A DNA stretch of 7,532 nt, taken from CAJWGI01 sp036011785. Its GTDB lineage: Bacteria > Chloroflexota > Anaerolineae > Anaerolineales > UBA11657. Made by a program: the position numbers and the translations under genes. The notes under the pieces were generated by a model. It worked only from the letters and a program-made list of their open reading frames with translations. It was not told where the DNA came from and did not search any database. Positions 1-6,803 of this stretch are shown here, piece by piece. The stretch is taken from assembly GCA_036011785.1 (NCBI GenBank), contig DASCOB010000154.1, forward strand, positions 1 through 7,532, in the 5' to 3' direction. Position 1 is the stretch's first letter; every line of letters starts with the position of its first letter.

Positions 1-209
1 CCGCGCACATTGCTGCGCGCGCCGGTGCGCTCTTACCGCACCTTTTCACCCTCACCCGCCGGCATTCAAACCGCGGGCAATCTCCTTCTCTGTGGCCCTC
101 TTCCCTCGGTCACCCGAACCGGATGTTATCCGGCACGCTACCCTCCGGAGCGCGGACTTTCCTCAGGCGCTCATCGCGCGCCCGCGACCGCCCGGCCGGC
201 CCTCGCGTC
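1..209 (-). ncRNA. rnpB: RNase P RNA, 5' half (3' end off the left edge)
   Basis: This is the catalytic RNA of RNase P, which removes the 5' leaders of precursor tRNAs. On the minus strand it carries hallmark bacterial type A elements in the correct order. GAGGAAAGTCC lies at 164-154, followed by a GCTCC continuation as in E. coli M1 RNA. A CCACAGAGA segment lies at 95-87. A GGGTGAAAAGGTGCGG segment leads into the hairpin GGTGCGGTAAGAGCGCACC (42-24), nearly identical to the E. coli element. A short P3-like stem (GGCGC/GCGCC) sits just before GAGGAAAG. The 5' end near 209 is inferred from the promoter at 217-245. About half the molecule is present; the conserved 3' strand of P4 and the 3' strand of P1 should lie to the left of base 1. 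No protein gene is credible here. Confidence 0.93.
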
Positions 210-216
210 AATCCCA

Positions 217-245
217 ATCTTATCGGTATTCATCCAGTCTGGCAA
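217..245 (-). promoter_or_regulatory. Sigma70-type promoter for rnpB
   Basis: On the minus strand, a -35 box TTGCCA (245-240, 5 of 6 matches to consensus) is followed by exactly 17 bases and a -10 box TAAGAT (222-217, 4 of 6). The predicted transcription start is about base 209, just where the first RNase P stem should begin. The -35 box lies 13 bases beyond the VanW stop codon, and no terminator hairpin is visible between them. Read-through from the VanW unit into rnpB is therefore also possible. Confidence 0.7.
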
Positions 246-258
246 GGTTTCCCACAGT

Positions 259-2103
259 TCAAGCCTCCTCATCCTTCGTCGCCCACACCACCTCAGCCCC
301 CTCCGGCAGCTCGGTTCCCGGCCCAAATTGGTATACCGAGCCCCAAGGCTGATACGTGGTGCGCACCACGTCCTCTACATCCACCTCTCCGCCGCGCTCC
401 ACTACACGCGTCACCGCCACATTCGCCCCCTCGTTTTCCCAGTCCACCTGCTTAATCTCTCCCGGCTTAAGTTCAGGATTCTCTTCGTAGACCGTCTTCT
501 TGACCTCCTTAACTTCGGAGATCTCCGCCTCTGCCACGGTCACGCTGCGTCCGTCGTCCACACTGTAAAAACGAAAAGTGAGCAAGCTCTCCTCGTCATC
601 AATCTCGGTCTCAATCAGCAACCAAGCCTCACGGTCATTCTTAAAACGAAAATCGGCCGTCGGCGAGAATATCGTGGCATCCAGGCCAGGTCCAGGGCTG
701 CCCGGTCCCTGCTCATAGTAGCCAACGCGGTATGCGTGCGGATTTCGCTCTACTATCGGGTAGCCGCCAAAAAATGCGCTGCGGAAGGCGGTTGTGCTCA
801 CCTGACATATGCCGCCACCCACGCCCTGAATCGTACGCCCGCCAAAAATAATCCATGCCTCCGCAAAGCCGGTGTCGAGACTGATATCTCCAAGATTAGC
901 ATTGAAAGAGAACTCCTCCCCCGGCGGCACCATTATGCCATGCATGGTCTCAGCGCCGGCTCGGATATTCTGCCGCCGCGTCTGGTCCGAGCCCCGAAAA
1001 AAAGTACTTGCCTGTGCCACCAACCCGGTGATGCCCAATTCTTTCGCCCGCGTCTCATCCCCAATCTCCGGCTCCACGGCCCGGAAGCGAAGATAGACAT
1101 TGTGCTCACCCGCCTCCAGCGCCGCATTCACCATTTCGAGCGTGGCCTCCACATCCAGCGCCCGACCAACCACCGCTGGACGCACCGGTCCCAGTTCACC
1201 CGTCGTCTCATCAAATTCGAACCGCGCGCTCTCCGGCGCCACGGCCAATTGATCACCGGCGTATTGCAGAAACTCGACGAGGAGCTGCTGGTCAAGCCCC
1301 ACTTTATATTCAATCGGGTCGCTGCGCTCATCAATCGGCAGGAAAGTGAGCATGTCGGCGAGCGCCTGTTCGTCCACCACCCACGGCGGCCCGTCGCCCT
1401 CCCGCGGATATTCCACCATGAGCACCAGCGGAGCATCCAACATGCGCTGCCCATTGACGCGTTGTTCCTCGACGTCCACCAACAAAGGCGTAAACTCATC
1501 AATGACCAGCGGAATGTCGGCCTCGGAGAATCCGGTCAGCGGCCTCACAAGTTCATCGACCGTTGCGCTCACATTGACGGTGCGTCCCTTGTGTCCTTCC
1601 GCAACCGTGAGCACCGACCCTATTACCGAAAGCGAAGCATCCCTCGGGGTGACGTTGACAATCGCAGCGATGCCCTTCACCAGCTCCTCCGCCATGACCA
1701 TGTCGATCACGATTTCCGGCGCAATTCCCATGCCCCCGTAATACGCCGACCACTGCTCGCTGAGATCGGGAAGCAATCTGCCAGAATGCCCGACTCCGAA
1801 AGCAAGGTCAATGGCATCACGGATTCTCACGGACATACCAATTTGTCCCGGTGTCGCACTCCACACCTGACCGCCGTCCCGGAAAGTAATCGCGTCCTCC
1901 TGCAGAAAAGCTAGCTGCCGGCTGAGCCGCTCGGCCGCTTCCGGTCGTCTCAGCCCGCCAAGGTCCACTCCCCACACCGAAACGCCCGGATAGATTCTGT
2001 CAAAGTGGTCTATCTGGAACATGCCCAATGCCAACAGCGCTACTGAGCCGAACACAACCAGAGCGCCGAGCACACACCCCGTCAATTTGAGCATTACCCT
2101 CAT
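259..2103 (-). CDS. VanW family protein with tandem YoaR-type domains and G5 domain
   Basis: This is a predicted membrane-anchored cell-envelope protein of 614 residues. A hydrophobic N-terminal segment (about 4-29) is a membrane anchor or uncleaved signal. Two copies of a YoaR/PG_binding_4-like unit follow (about 150-202 and 293-345), each with the GR(T/A)(V/L)(N/D)V pattern. The VanW domain is at about 373-514, with the signature GVGGGICQVSTTAFRSAFF and then ERNPH. A G5-like region lies at about 528-585. VanW was named from vancomycin-resistance clusters, but nothing here indicates resistance; peptidoglycan binding or remodelling outside the membrane is the usual inference. An in-frame ATG at 2154 would give 631 residues. 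I prefer ATG at 2103 because GGGGGAGG (2117-2110) lies 6 bases upstream and the ATG overlaps the preceding stop as ATGA. The shorter form also starts directly with the hydrophobic segment. The gene stops at TGA (261-259), close to the rnpB promoter. Confidence 0.9.
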   Translation of the reverse strand: MRVMLKLTGCVLGALVVFGSVALLALGMFQIDHFDRIYPGVSVWGVDLGGLRRPEAAERLSRQLAFLQEDAITFRDGGQVWSATPGQIGMSVRIRDAIDLAFGVGHSGRLLPDLSEQWSAYYGGMGIAPEIVIDMVMAEELVKGIAAIVNVTPRDASLSVIGSVLTVAEGHKGRTVNVSATVDELVRPLTGFSEADIPLVIDEFTPLLVDVEEQRVNGQRMLDAPLVLMVEYPREGDGPPWVVDEQALADMLTFLPIDERSDPIEYKVGLDQQLLVEFLQYAGDQLAVAPESARFEFDETTGELGPVRPAVVGRALDVEATLEMVNAALEAGEHNVYLRFRAVEPEIGDETRAKELGITGLVAQASTFFRGSDQTRRQNIRAGAETMHGIMVPPGEEFSFNANLGDISLDTGFAEAWIIFGGRTIQGVGGGICQVSTTAFRSAFFGGYPIVERNPHAYRVGYYEQGPGSPGPGLDATIFSPTADFRFKNDREAWLLIETEIDDEESLLTFRFYSVDDGRSVTVAEAEISEVKEVKKTVYEENPELKPGEIKQVDWENEGANVAVTRVVERGGEVDVEDVVRTTYQPWGSVYQFGPGTELPEGAEVVWATKDEEA

Positions 2104-2624
2104 AGCACGCCTCCCCCAACCTGCTGGCATATTTTCGCAAACCCATCCGTGCACCTGTCGGCGACATCACGAGAATGAACGATGAGCATTTTTTCATTGT
2201 TCTTTTCTTCAGCCAGTGCAGTGAAGTTGTACGAGCCGGTTACAACCGTATGGCCATCCACAATCAGTACCTTATTATGCATAGTATATCTACTCCGGAC
2301 CGCAAGCACCGCCACGCCCCGCGACTGCAACCAATCGAACAACTCACGCCCTTTACCAGAGAGCTTGCCATTCTCGACCACGTCCACAACCGTGAGGCCG
2401 GTATGCGCCTTTTCCGCAAGCGCCCTACCGAAGACATCGCGCGTAAAAAGAAAAGACACACGATAATCGGTGCACCTTTCCGTTTCATTCAGAATAGAGA
2501 GTACTCTTTCTGCCACGTCATCTCCAGACGCTAAGTTCGTTGCGACGAGCGTGTCGGTGAAGGCCAGTTCAACATGTGGCGTTGTTGCCGGCGTACCGCT
2601 CCCAAAGCGCCGCGGCGGAAACAT
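2100..2624 (-). CDS. Phospholipase D-like C-terminal HKD domain (open remnant of a longer gene)
   Basis: This 174-residue frame contains one complete PLD-superfamily motif, HNKVLIVD (H116, K118, D123), followed by TGSYNFT and the usual NNE-rich stretch. The superfamily cleaves or transfers phosphodiester bonds in phospholipids or nucleic acids; the substrate here is unknown. The ATG at 2624 is probably an internal methionine. The same frame continues upstream as KYASEFEEM and then a recognisable first HKD domain broken by stops (see the 2625-3168 entry). In the intact family, FEEMF..RRFG is the linker between the two HKD domains. No well-spaced Shine-Dalgarno site precedes this ATG, because GAGGAG abuts it directly. 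The stop overlaps the VanW ATG by four bases, so the two genes formed a coupled unit. It may be a surviving single-HKD protein (such proteins can dimerise) or simply the part of a pseudogene that has not yet acquired a stop. Confidence 0.6.
   Translation of the reverse strand: MFPPRRFGSGTPATTPHVELAFTDTLVATNLASGDDVAERVLSILNETERCTDYRVSFLFTRDVFGRALAEKAHTGLTVVDVVENGKLSGKGRELFDWLQSRGVAVLAVRSRYTMHNKVLIVDGHTVVTGSYNFTALAEEKNNEKMLIVHSRDVADRCTDGFAKICQQVGGGVL
2110..2117 (-). promoter_or_regulatory. Strong ribosome binding site fixing the VanW start
   Basis: GGGGGAGG on the minus strand lies 6 bases before the ATG at 2103-2101. That ATG shares bases with the TGA (2102-2100) ending the upstream phospholipase D-like reading frame. 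The strong Shine-Dalgarno site plus the 4-base overlap decide between the ATGs at 2154, 2130 and 2103. They also suggest VanW can be translated even if the decayed upstream gene is not. Confidence 0.75.
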
Positions 2625-3168
2625 CTCCTCGAATTCTGACGCATACTTTCAGGCCAGGCGTGCAGATTCGATTCCGTCCAGGTTGCTGTTGCTTCGCCAC
2701 GTTCCTCTGTCGGTAATGTTCCACGATCGAGTAGAAATGAGCGATTTATCTGTCGTCTAGAATTTGTCGTTTATCAACACACTGCCGCCATCCCCAACAA
2801 CCGGAATGCCGGCCGCCTGCAGTTGGCACACACTCGCATCGCCAAAATTGTTACTCTCGAGGACCACGCGCAGGCAAACCGCGCTTCCGTTCACTCGCAA
2901 CAGTGTTCGAATCACCGACTGCTAACACCGGTCATGCACCACAACGTCAACTGATTCTCTCGCGCTCCGAAAGGGTCCGCTCAACCGCTCGTCCACCTCG
3001 TCGCGTTGGTATTCCACCCAATCCTGCTTACTCGAGTCTGTAAAAAACACCTGTCACTCCAACCTGTCTTCAGTGACGGGTACCGATGTAGTGATTGCAT
3101 CTGGAACAGCCAGTCAGCAACCGCGCAACTCCCATCAGCGCACAGATAATGTTCAGTACGTCAGGCAC
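2625..3168 (-). pseudogene. Decayed N-terminal half of a two-HKD phospholipase D-like lipoprotein
   Basis: Translating the minus strand in the same frame as 2624-2100 gives continuous PLD-family sequence. It reads QVFFTDSS near 3050, ARESVDVVVHD near 2965-2935, RVVLESNN near 2870-2850, QAAGIPVVGDGG near 2820-2785, then RSWNIT, ARLA, stop, KYASEFEEM. Four in-frame stops interrupt it: TGA 3056-3054, TAG 2924-2922, TAG 2759-2757 and TGA 2651-2649. The first HKD motif survives as N-D-K-x4-D (N codon at 2771-2769), with the catalytic His replaced by Asn and a stop inside the motif; TGSWN has become TRSWN. Upstream, a +/-1 shifted frame encodes a hydrophobic stretch ending in a lipobox-like LLTGC (3120-3106), so the ancestor was probably a lipoprotein. 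The upstream limit (GTG at 3168) is a guess. This entry and the 2100-2624 entry are one ancestral gene. Confidence 0.8.
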
Positions 3169-3273
3169 GTTTCTTGTATATCTATTAGCGCAATTGCCAT
3201 GATAAATACGCGCATCTCTAAACCCCTGCCACACGTTGTGCAGAACAAATCGCCATAAAGGGTAGCAATTCGC
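3169..3273. promoter_or_regulatory. Divergent intergenic region
   Basis: This is the roughly 105-base gap between the decayed lipoprotein start (minus strand) and the S8 protease start (plus strand). It is AT-richer than its surroundings around 3171-3207 and must hold the protease promoter, but I see no convincing -35/-10 pair. The best ribosome site for the protease is AAAGGG at 3257-3262, 11 bases before the ATG, which is a somewhat long spacing. Confidence 0.35.
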
Positions 3274-5631
3274 ATGCCGTATAACCATTTGGCCGGGACG
3301 ACCTTGCTGCGCAGCGGCCACAAAATCCGTCTGGAGAAAGCACCAGAAGTTTTCACTGCGCTCGCGCCCACTCGTGCCGAGCGTCAACGCCTGGAAAAGA
3401 CCAAAGGGATTCGGCATGTAAAACGCGTGGCGGGCCACGTTTTCAAGGCGCACGTCCACGCCCAGCAGCGTGATGAAGCCATGGCGCGCTTTCGCTCGGT
3501 GCCCCACACTGTCTGTCACCACGTATACAAACCCGCGGGAGCCAGCGCAACGCGTTACTATCTATCAGATCAGATCATCGCTCGCTTTCAGGCAGAAGCA
3601 ACGCCATCAATAATCCACAACTTGTGCGCCACAGCCAGTGTACGGCCATTACGCGAACTCCCCGGCGCTGCCAACACATTCGTACTGCGGGTTTCCGACA
3701 AAGCCGGCAAGAACCCGCTAAAAGTGGCGAACACTCTGGCGAAGAAAGACGCTGTTAATTACGCCGAGCCTGATCTAATCGACCGCGTAGGGGCGGCAGC
3801 CATGCCACAGGACCCCGGCTTTCAGCTTCAGTGGTATTTGCGTAGCTGGGATGCAGAAGGCGTCATATCCGCAGCCGATATCTCCATTCTAGGCGCGTGG
3901 GAGAGCACCTCCGGCAGCCGCGATGTGGTTGTAGCCGTAATCGATGATGGGTTCGAACTTTCTCACCCGGACTTCGCCGGCGAAGGGAAAATAGTGCATC
4001 CTCTCGATTTTGTTGATGGAGACACAGACCCCAATCCCGACCGCACATTGGGGGATTACCACGGTACTCCGTGCGCGGGCGTAGCCATCGCCGAACAGAA
4101 CGGGCTAGGCGTGGTCGGTTCGGCGCCGGGTTGCGCCTTCATGCCGGTACGCATCCCTTTCCAGCAGCGCGACAGCGATTGGTGGGATGTGTTCCACGAA
4201 GTCAGCCAGCGCGCCAACGTCATCTCCTGCAGCTGGGGGCCACCGCCCGTATGGGCGCCTCTCTCCACAGCGCTCAACGACAAATTTCACCAGATCGCCA
4301 TCAGCGGCGGGCCGCGTGGCAAAGGTTGCCTGCTAGTGTTTGCTGCCCACAATTACAATGCCCCGCTTGATGACGCGAACGATTCCGGATTCCACTGGCG
4401 CAACCTGACAGACCCACCCGGCGAATATCGCTTGACCAGTGAGCACATCCTAAACGGCATGGCTGCGCATCCGGATGTAATTGCGGTCTCGGCATCCACC
4501 AGCCTCGGCAGAAAGGCCATTTACAGCAACTGGGGCGCGGAAATCACTTTGTGCGCCCCCAGCAGCAACGGCCATCCGCTCGACCCCAACCATCCGGCCC
4601 CCGGCCTCGGCGTATGGACAACCGACAACGAACTTGAAACGCCTGGGTTCAAGGCCGGCAGTCAGTTCACGGGCAGCTTCGGCGGCACCTCCAGCGCAGC
4701 CCCCTTGGTGGCCGGAGTCGCGGCGCTGGTACTATCCGCTAACCCCGATCTCACCGCGTTTCAGGTCCGCCAAGTCCTCCAGGACACCGCCGACAAAATC
4801 GAAGATGCACAGCCCGACCCGATGCTCGGTTTGCAGAAAGGCCAATACGATGAGCGCGGCCATTCCGAATGGTTTGGCTTCGGGAAGGTAAACGCCGCCC
4901 GTGCGGTCGCGCGCGCCCCGGAATTACACCCGACGGCCCTCACCGCTCTGCGCGGCCTGCCGCGCACCCAGTATGAGCGCATTTATCTGTTACTCCCGCA
5001 AGATTCCGGAGCGGAATGGCTACAGGCAGTGTTAAGCAGCGGGCAGTGGACGAAACACCGCTGGACGGTCGGATACTCTGCCGACGATGCCGGCATCGGC
5101 GACCTACACCAACGCGTAGTGCTGGCAGTCAACCCGGAAAGCTGGGGCGCGGATCTGGGCGACTGGTACCGGAATAATTATGCTGGCGTACACTACCAGC
5201 CAATCTCCGCCCTTTCCCCGGATGCCCTAGCCGGATATCTCGCCGGTAGCGCTGAGGCAGATGTCCGCACTATGCTCAATCAAGACGGCAGCGCCGCATC
5301 GCAGGCCGCCTCAGCGCACAACAGCGGGCGCGGCCACCCCCGCGCCCAGTACGAGCGCACCTATCTGCTAATGCCCCAAGACGCGCGCAGCGCGTATCTC
5401 CAGGCCGTTCTTGATAGCGGCGTTATGACCCGTTACCGTTGGACCACTGGCTTCTCCGCGGATGACGCCGGAATAGGAGACCTGGACAGCCGCGCGATAC
5501 TAGCGCTCAACCCGGATGAGTGGGGGGACGATCTGCGTCAATGGTACGCGGTCCATTATTTCGGCACGAATTACGATTCCATCCGCGTCACAACACCCGG
5601 GCAATTGCACGAAAACCTCGCCGCACGCTAA
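3274..5631 (+). CDS. Subtilisin-like serine protease (S8) with duplicated C-terminal domain
   Basis: This is a predicted S8-family endopeptidase of 785 residues. The triad is visible: Asp224 in AVIDDGFE, His263 in DYHGTPCAG, and Ser473 in FGGTSSAAPLVAG. Asn360 in VFAAHNYN is the likely oxyanion-hole residue. Residues about 94-168 (YYLSDQIIARF to NYAEPD) resemble a fervidolysin-type prodomain, followed by the typical MPQDPGFQLQW linker. Residues about 10-86 look like a second, more diverged prodomain-like unit. The C terminus has two copies of a roughly 100-residue domain (560-657 and 686-783) that I cannot assign. No signal peptide or membrane segment is seen at the N terminus and several cysteines are present, so a cytoplasmic location or export by another route is inferred. 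Another start is possible, but the prodomain-like similarity begins near residue 10, which supports ATG 3274. The target protein is unknown. The gene is divergent to the PLD/VanW unit and lies 55 bases before prfB. Confidence 0.9.
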   Translation: MPYNHLAGTTLLRSGHKIRLEKAPEVFTALAPTRAERQRLEKTKGIRHVKRVAGHVFKAHVHAQQRDEAMARFRSVPHTVCHHVYKPAGASATRYYLSDQIIARFQAEATPSIIHNLCATASVRPLRELPGAANTFVLRVSDKAGKNPLKVANTLAKKDAVNYAEPDLIDRVGAAAMPQDPGFQLQWYLRSWDAEGVISAADISILGAWESTSGSRDVVVAVIDDGFELSHPDFAGEGKIVHPLDFVDGDTDPNPDRTLGDYHGTPCAGVAIAEQNGLGVVGSAPGCAFMPVRIPFQQRDSDWWDVFHEVSQRANVISCSWGPPPVWAPLSTALNDKFHQIAISGGPRGKGCLLVFAAHNYNAPLDDANDSGFHWRNLTDPPGEYRLTSEHILNGMAAHPDVIAVSASTSLGRKAIYSNWGAEITLCAPSSNGHPLDPNHPAPGLGVWTTDNELETPGFKAGSQFTGSFGGTSSAAPLVAGVAALVLSANPDLTAFQVRQVLQDTADKIEDAQPDPMLGLQKGQYDERGHSEWFGFGKVNAARAVARAPELHPTALTALRGLPRTQYERIYLLLPQDSGAEWLQAVLSSGQWTKHRWTVGYSADDAGIGDLHQRVVLAVNPESWGADLGDWYRNNYAGVHYQPISALSPDALAGYLAGSAEADVRTMLNQDGSAASQAASAHNSGRGHPRAQYERTYLLMPQDARSAYLQAVLDSGVMTRYRWTTGFSADDAGIGDLDSRAILALNPDEWGDDLRQWYAVHYFGTNYDSIRVTTPGQLHENLAAR
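4951..5244 (+). repeat. C-terminal domain repeat, copy 1 (in the S8 protease)
   Basis: Protein residues 560-657 form the first copy of a tandem domain. Shared landmarks are QYER.YLL.PQD, LQAVL.SG, RWT.G.SADDAGIGDL, LA.NP..WG.DL and WY...Y.G..Y. By eye, about 55 of roughly 98 aligned positions are identical to copy 2. The two copies sit 126 residues apart, separated by a linker rich in Ala and Ser. Their function is unknown to me; substrate or partner binding is only a guess. Confidence 0.85.
5329..5622 (+). repeat. C-terminal domain repeat, copy 2 (in the S8 protease)
   Basis: Protein residues 686-783 form the second copy of the domain, ending two residues before the protein's C terminus. 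The core RWTTGFSADDAGIGDL is almost the same as in copy 1. The regions around AEW versus SAY and the C-terminal helix differ more, so the duplication is not very recent. Confidence 0.85.
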
Positions 5632-5650
5632 ATTTCGGTCTCCGTCGCGG

Positions 5651-5659
5651 TGCTATAAT
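5651..5659 (+). promoter_or_regulatory. Extended -10 promoter for prfB
   Basis: TGCTATAAT is a perfect extended -10 element (TGnTATAAT). It lies 19 bases after the protease stop and about 27 bases before the prfB ATG. No good -35 box is visible at the normal distance, as is common with extended -10 promoters. Transcription should start near 5666, giving a leader of about 20 bases that contains the ribosome site GAAGGGG (5671-5677), 9 bases before the ATG. Confidence 0.7.
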
Positions 5660-5686
5660 CCCCATCATTAGAAGGGGCTCATCATA

Positions 5687-6767
5687 ATGCAAGATCTCAT
5701 CGCGCGATTGACAGAGACCAACAAAACCATCCAGACGCTCATGGAGCGTCTTTGACCTTCCGGAAAAGAAGTCTGAACTAGCGGCTCTGGAAAAACAGTC
5801 CGCTGCCCCGGACCTGTGGGACAACCCCGAACAGGCCCGCCACATCATGCAGCAGGTCACCGCTCTGAGCGAGGAGATTCAACTATGGGGAACGCTCTCC
5901 ACCCGCATCGCCGATGCGCTCGAGTTGGCGCAGATGCAGGATGAATCGCTGCGTCTCGACCTCGAAACCGAAGTTATCGAGATTGAGGGCGCCACCAATC
6001 GGCTGGACGTAGAAGCGATGCTCTCAGGCGAGCACGCCAGCGGAAACGCCATACTTAACCTTTACGCCGGCGCAGGTGGGGTGGATTCGCAGGATTTTGT
6101 CTCGATGTTGTTACGCATGTACCTGCGATGGGCAGAGCGGCGCAGATTTGGTGCGGAAATCATCGATCAGTCTTCAGGTGAAGAAGCCGGCATTAAGAGC
6201 GTGACCGTCACCGTAACCGGTAAATTCGCATATGCCTATCTTCGCGCGGAACGCGGCGTGCACCGGCTGGTGCGCATTTCCCCTTTTGATTCGGCAAACC
6301 GGCGCCACACCTCCTTTGTCATGGTGGAGGCACTCCCCGAAATCGAAGACGTGCGAGAAATAATTATCACCCCGAAGGATCTGCAAATTGATACCTTTCG
6401 CGCCCAAGGCGCCGGTGGCCAGCACATGCAGAAGAACGACACAGCAGTGCGTATCACCCACCATCCCACCGGCACAGTTGTGCAGTGCCAGAACCAGCGT
6501 TCGCAGGCCCAGAACCGCGAGAACGCCATGAAGGTGCTTCGCGGCAAGTTGTACGAGCTGCGGCAAATTGAACGCGACAAAGAGATGGCAGATTTGCGTG
6601 GAGATTTCGTGAAGGCAGAATGGGGCAGCCAGATTCGCTCGTATGTGTTGCACCCCTACCAGATGGTTAAGGACCACCGCACCCAGCATGAAATCGGAAA
6701 CGCTCTGGGGGTATTGGATGGTGATTTAGATGAATTGATGGAAATATATCTTAGAACGAAGGAATAG
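5687..6767 (+). CDS. prfB: Peptide chain release factor 2 (programmed +1 frameshift)
   Basis: RF2 recognises UGA and UAA in the ribosomal A site and triggers release of the finished protein. The gene starts at ATG 5687, with ribosome site GAAGGGG 9 bases upstream, and encodes 22 codons up to CTT (5750-5752), followed by TGA (5753-5755). A +1 shift to GAC (5754-5756) continues without a break to TAG (6765-6767), giving 359 residues, close to the 365 of E. coli RF2. After the shift the protein reads LDLPEKKSEL and later APDLWDNPEQAR, typical of RF2. The anticodon-like SPF motif is at residues 198-200, and GGQ, which catalyses peptidyl-tRNA hydrolysis, is at 243-245 in GAGGQHMQKNDTAVRITH. The open frame beginning at ATG 5847 lacks the first 53 residues and is not the true gene. 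A ProRS-style or RF1 identity is excluded by SPF and the frameshift. Expression is likely autoregulated through RF2 supply. Confidence 0.96.
5743..5756 (+). promoter_or_regulatory. prfB programmed +1 frameshift site
   Basis: The slip site is CTT-TGA-C (5750-5756). An internal Shine-Dalgarno-like GGAG (5743-5746) precedes it with a 3-base gap (CGT) before CTT, the same spacing as in E. coli prfB (AGGGGG-TAT-CTT-TGA-C). When RF2 is scarce, slow reading of the UGA lets the P-site tRNA slip to UUU and translation continues at GAC. When RF2 is abundant, the ribosome stops after 22 residues. The anti-SD match is weaker than in E. coli. Confidence 0.93.
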
Positions 6768-6803
6768 TCGGGCGCAGAATTACACCGGCAAGCAGCGAGC
6801 CAG

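Noticed and set aside
10..1914. A 634-codon plus-strand open frame, plus shorter ones within it
   Set aside because: It lies antisense to rnpB and the VanW gene. Its translation is rich in Arg, His and Pro with no recognisable domain, while the minus strand gives clear VanW and RNase P signatures.
2625..3273. A plus-strand small gene or regulatory RNA in the apparent gene gap (for example the open frame 2470-2760)
   Set aside because: The stretch is explained by decayed PLD coding sequence on the minus strand, and the plus-strand frames have no ribosome site or family resemblance.
3070..3522. A 150-codon minus-strand open frame
   Set aside because: Most of it is antisense to the start of the S8 protease and has no domain. 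Only its last part (about 3168-3106) is meaningful, as a remnant of the lipoprotein signal of the decayed PLD gene.
6174..6689. A 171-codon minus-strand open frame opposite prfB
   Set aside because: It is a shadow of the strongly conserved RF2 coding sequence, with no ribosome site or family resemblance of its own.
5847..6767. prfB as a 306-residue protein starting at ATG 5847
   Set aside because: The +1 frame upstream to GAC 5754 encodes typical RF2 sequence and joins a correctly placed start through CTT-TGA-C, so 5847 is an internal methionine.
6768..6803. Bidirectional terminator between the convergent prfB and FtsH-like genes
   Set aside because: The 36-base gap shows no GC-rich inverted repeat followed by a T run on either strand.
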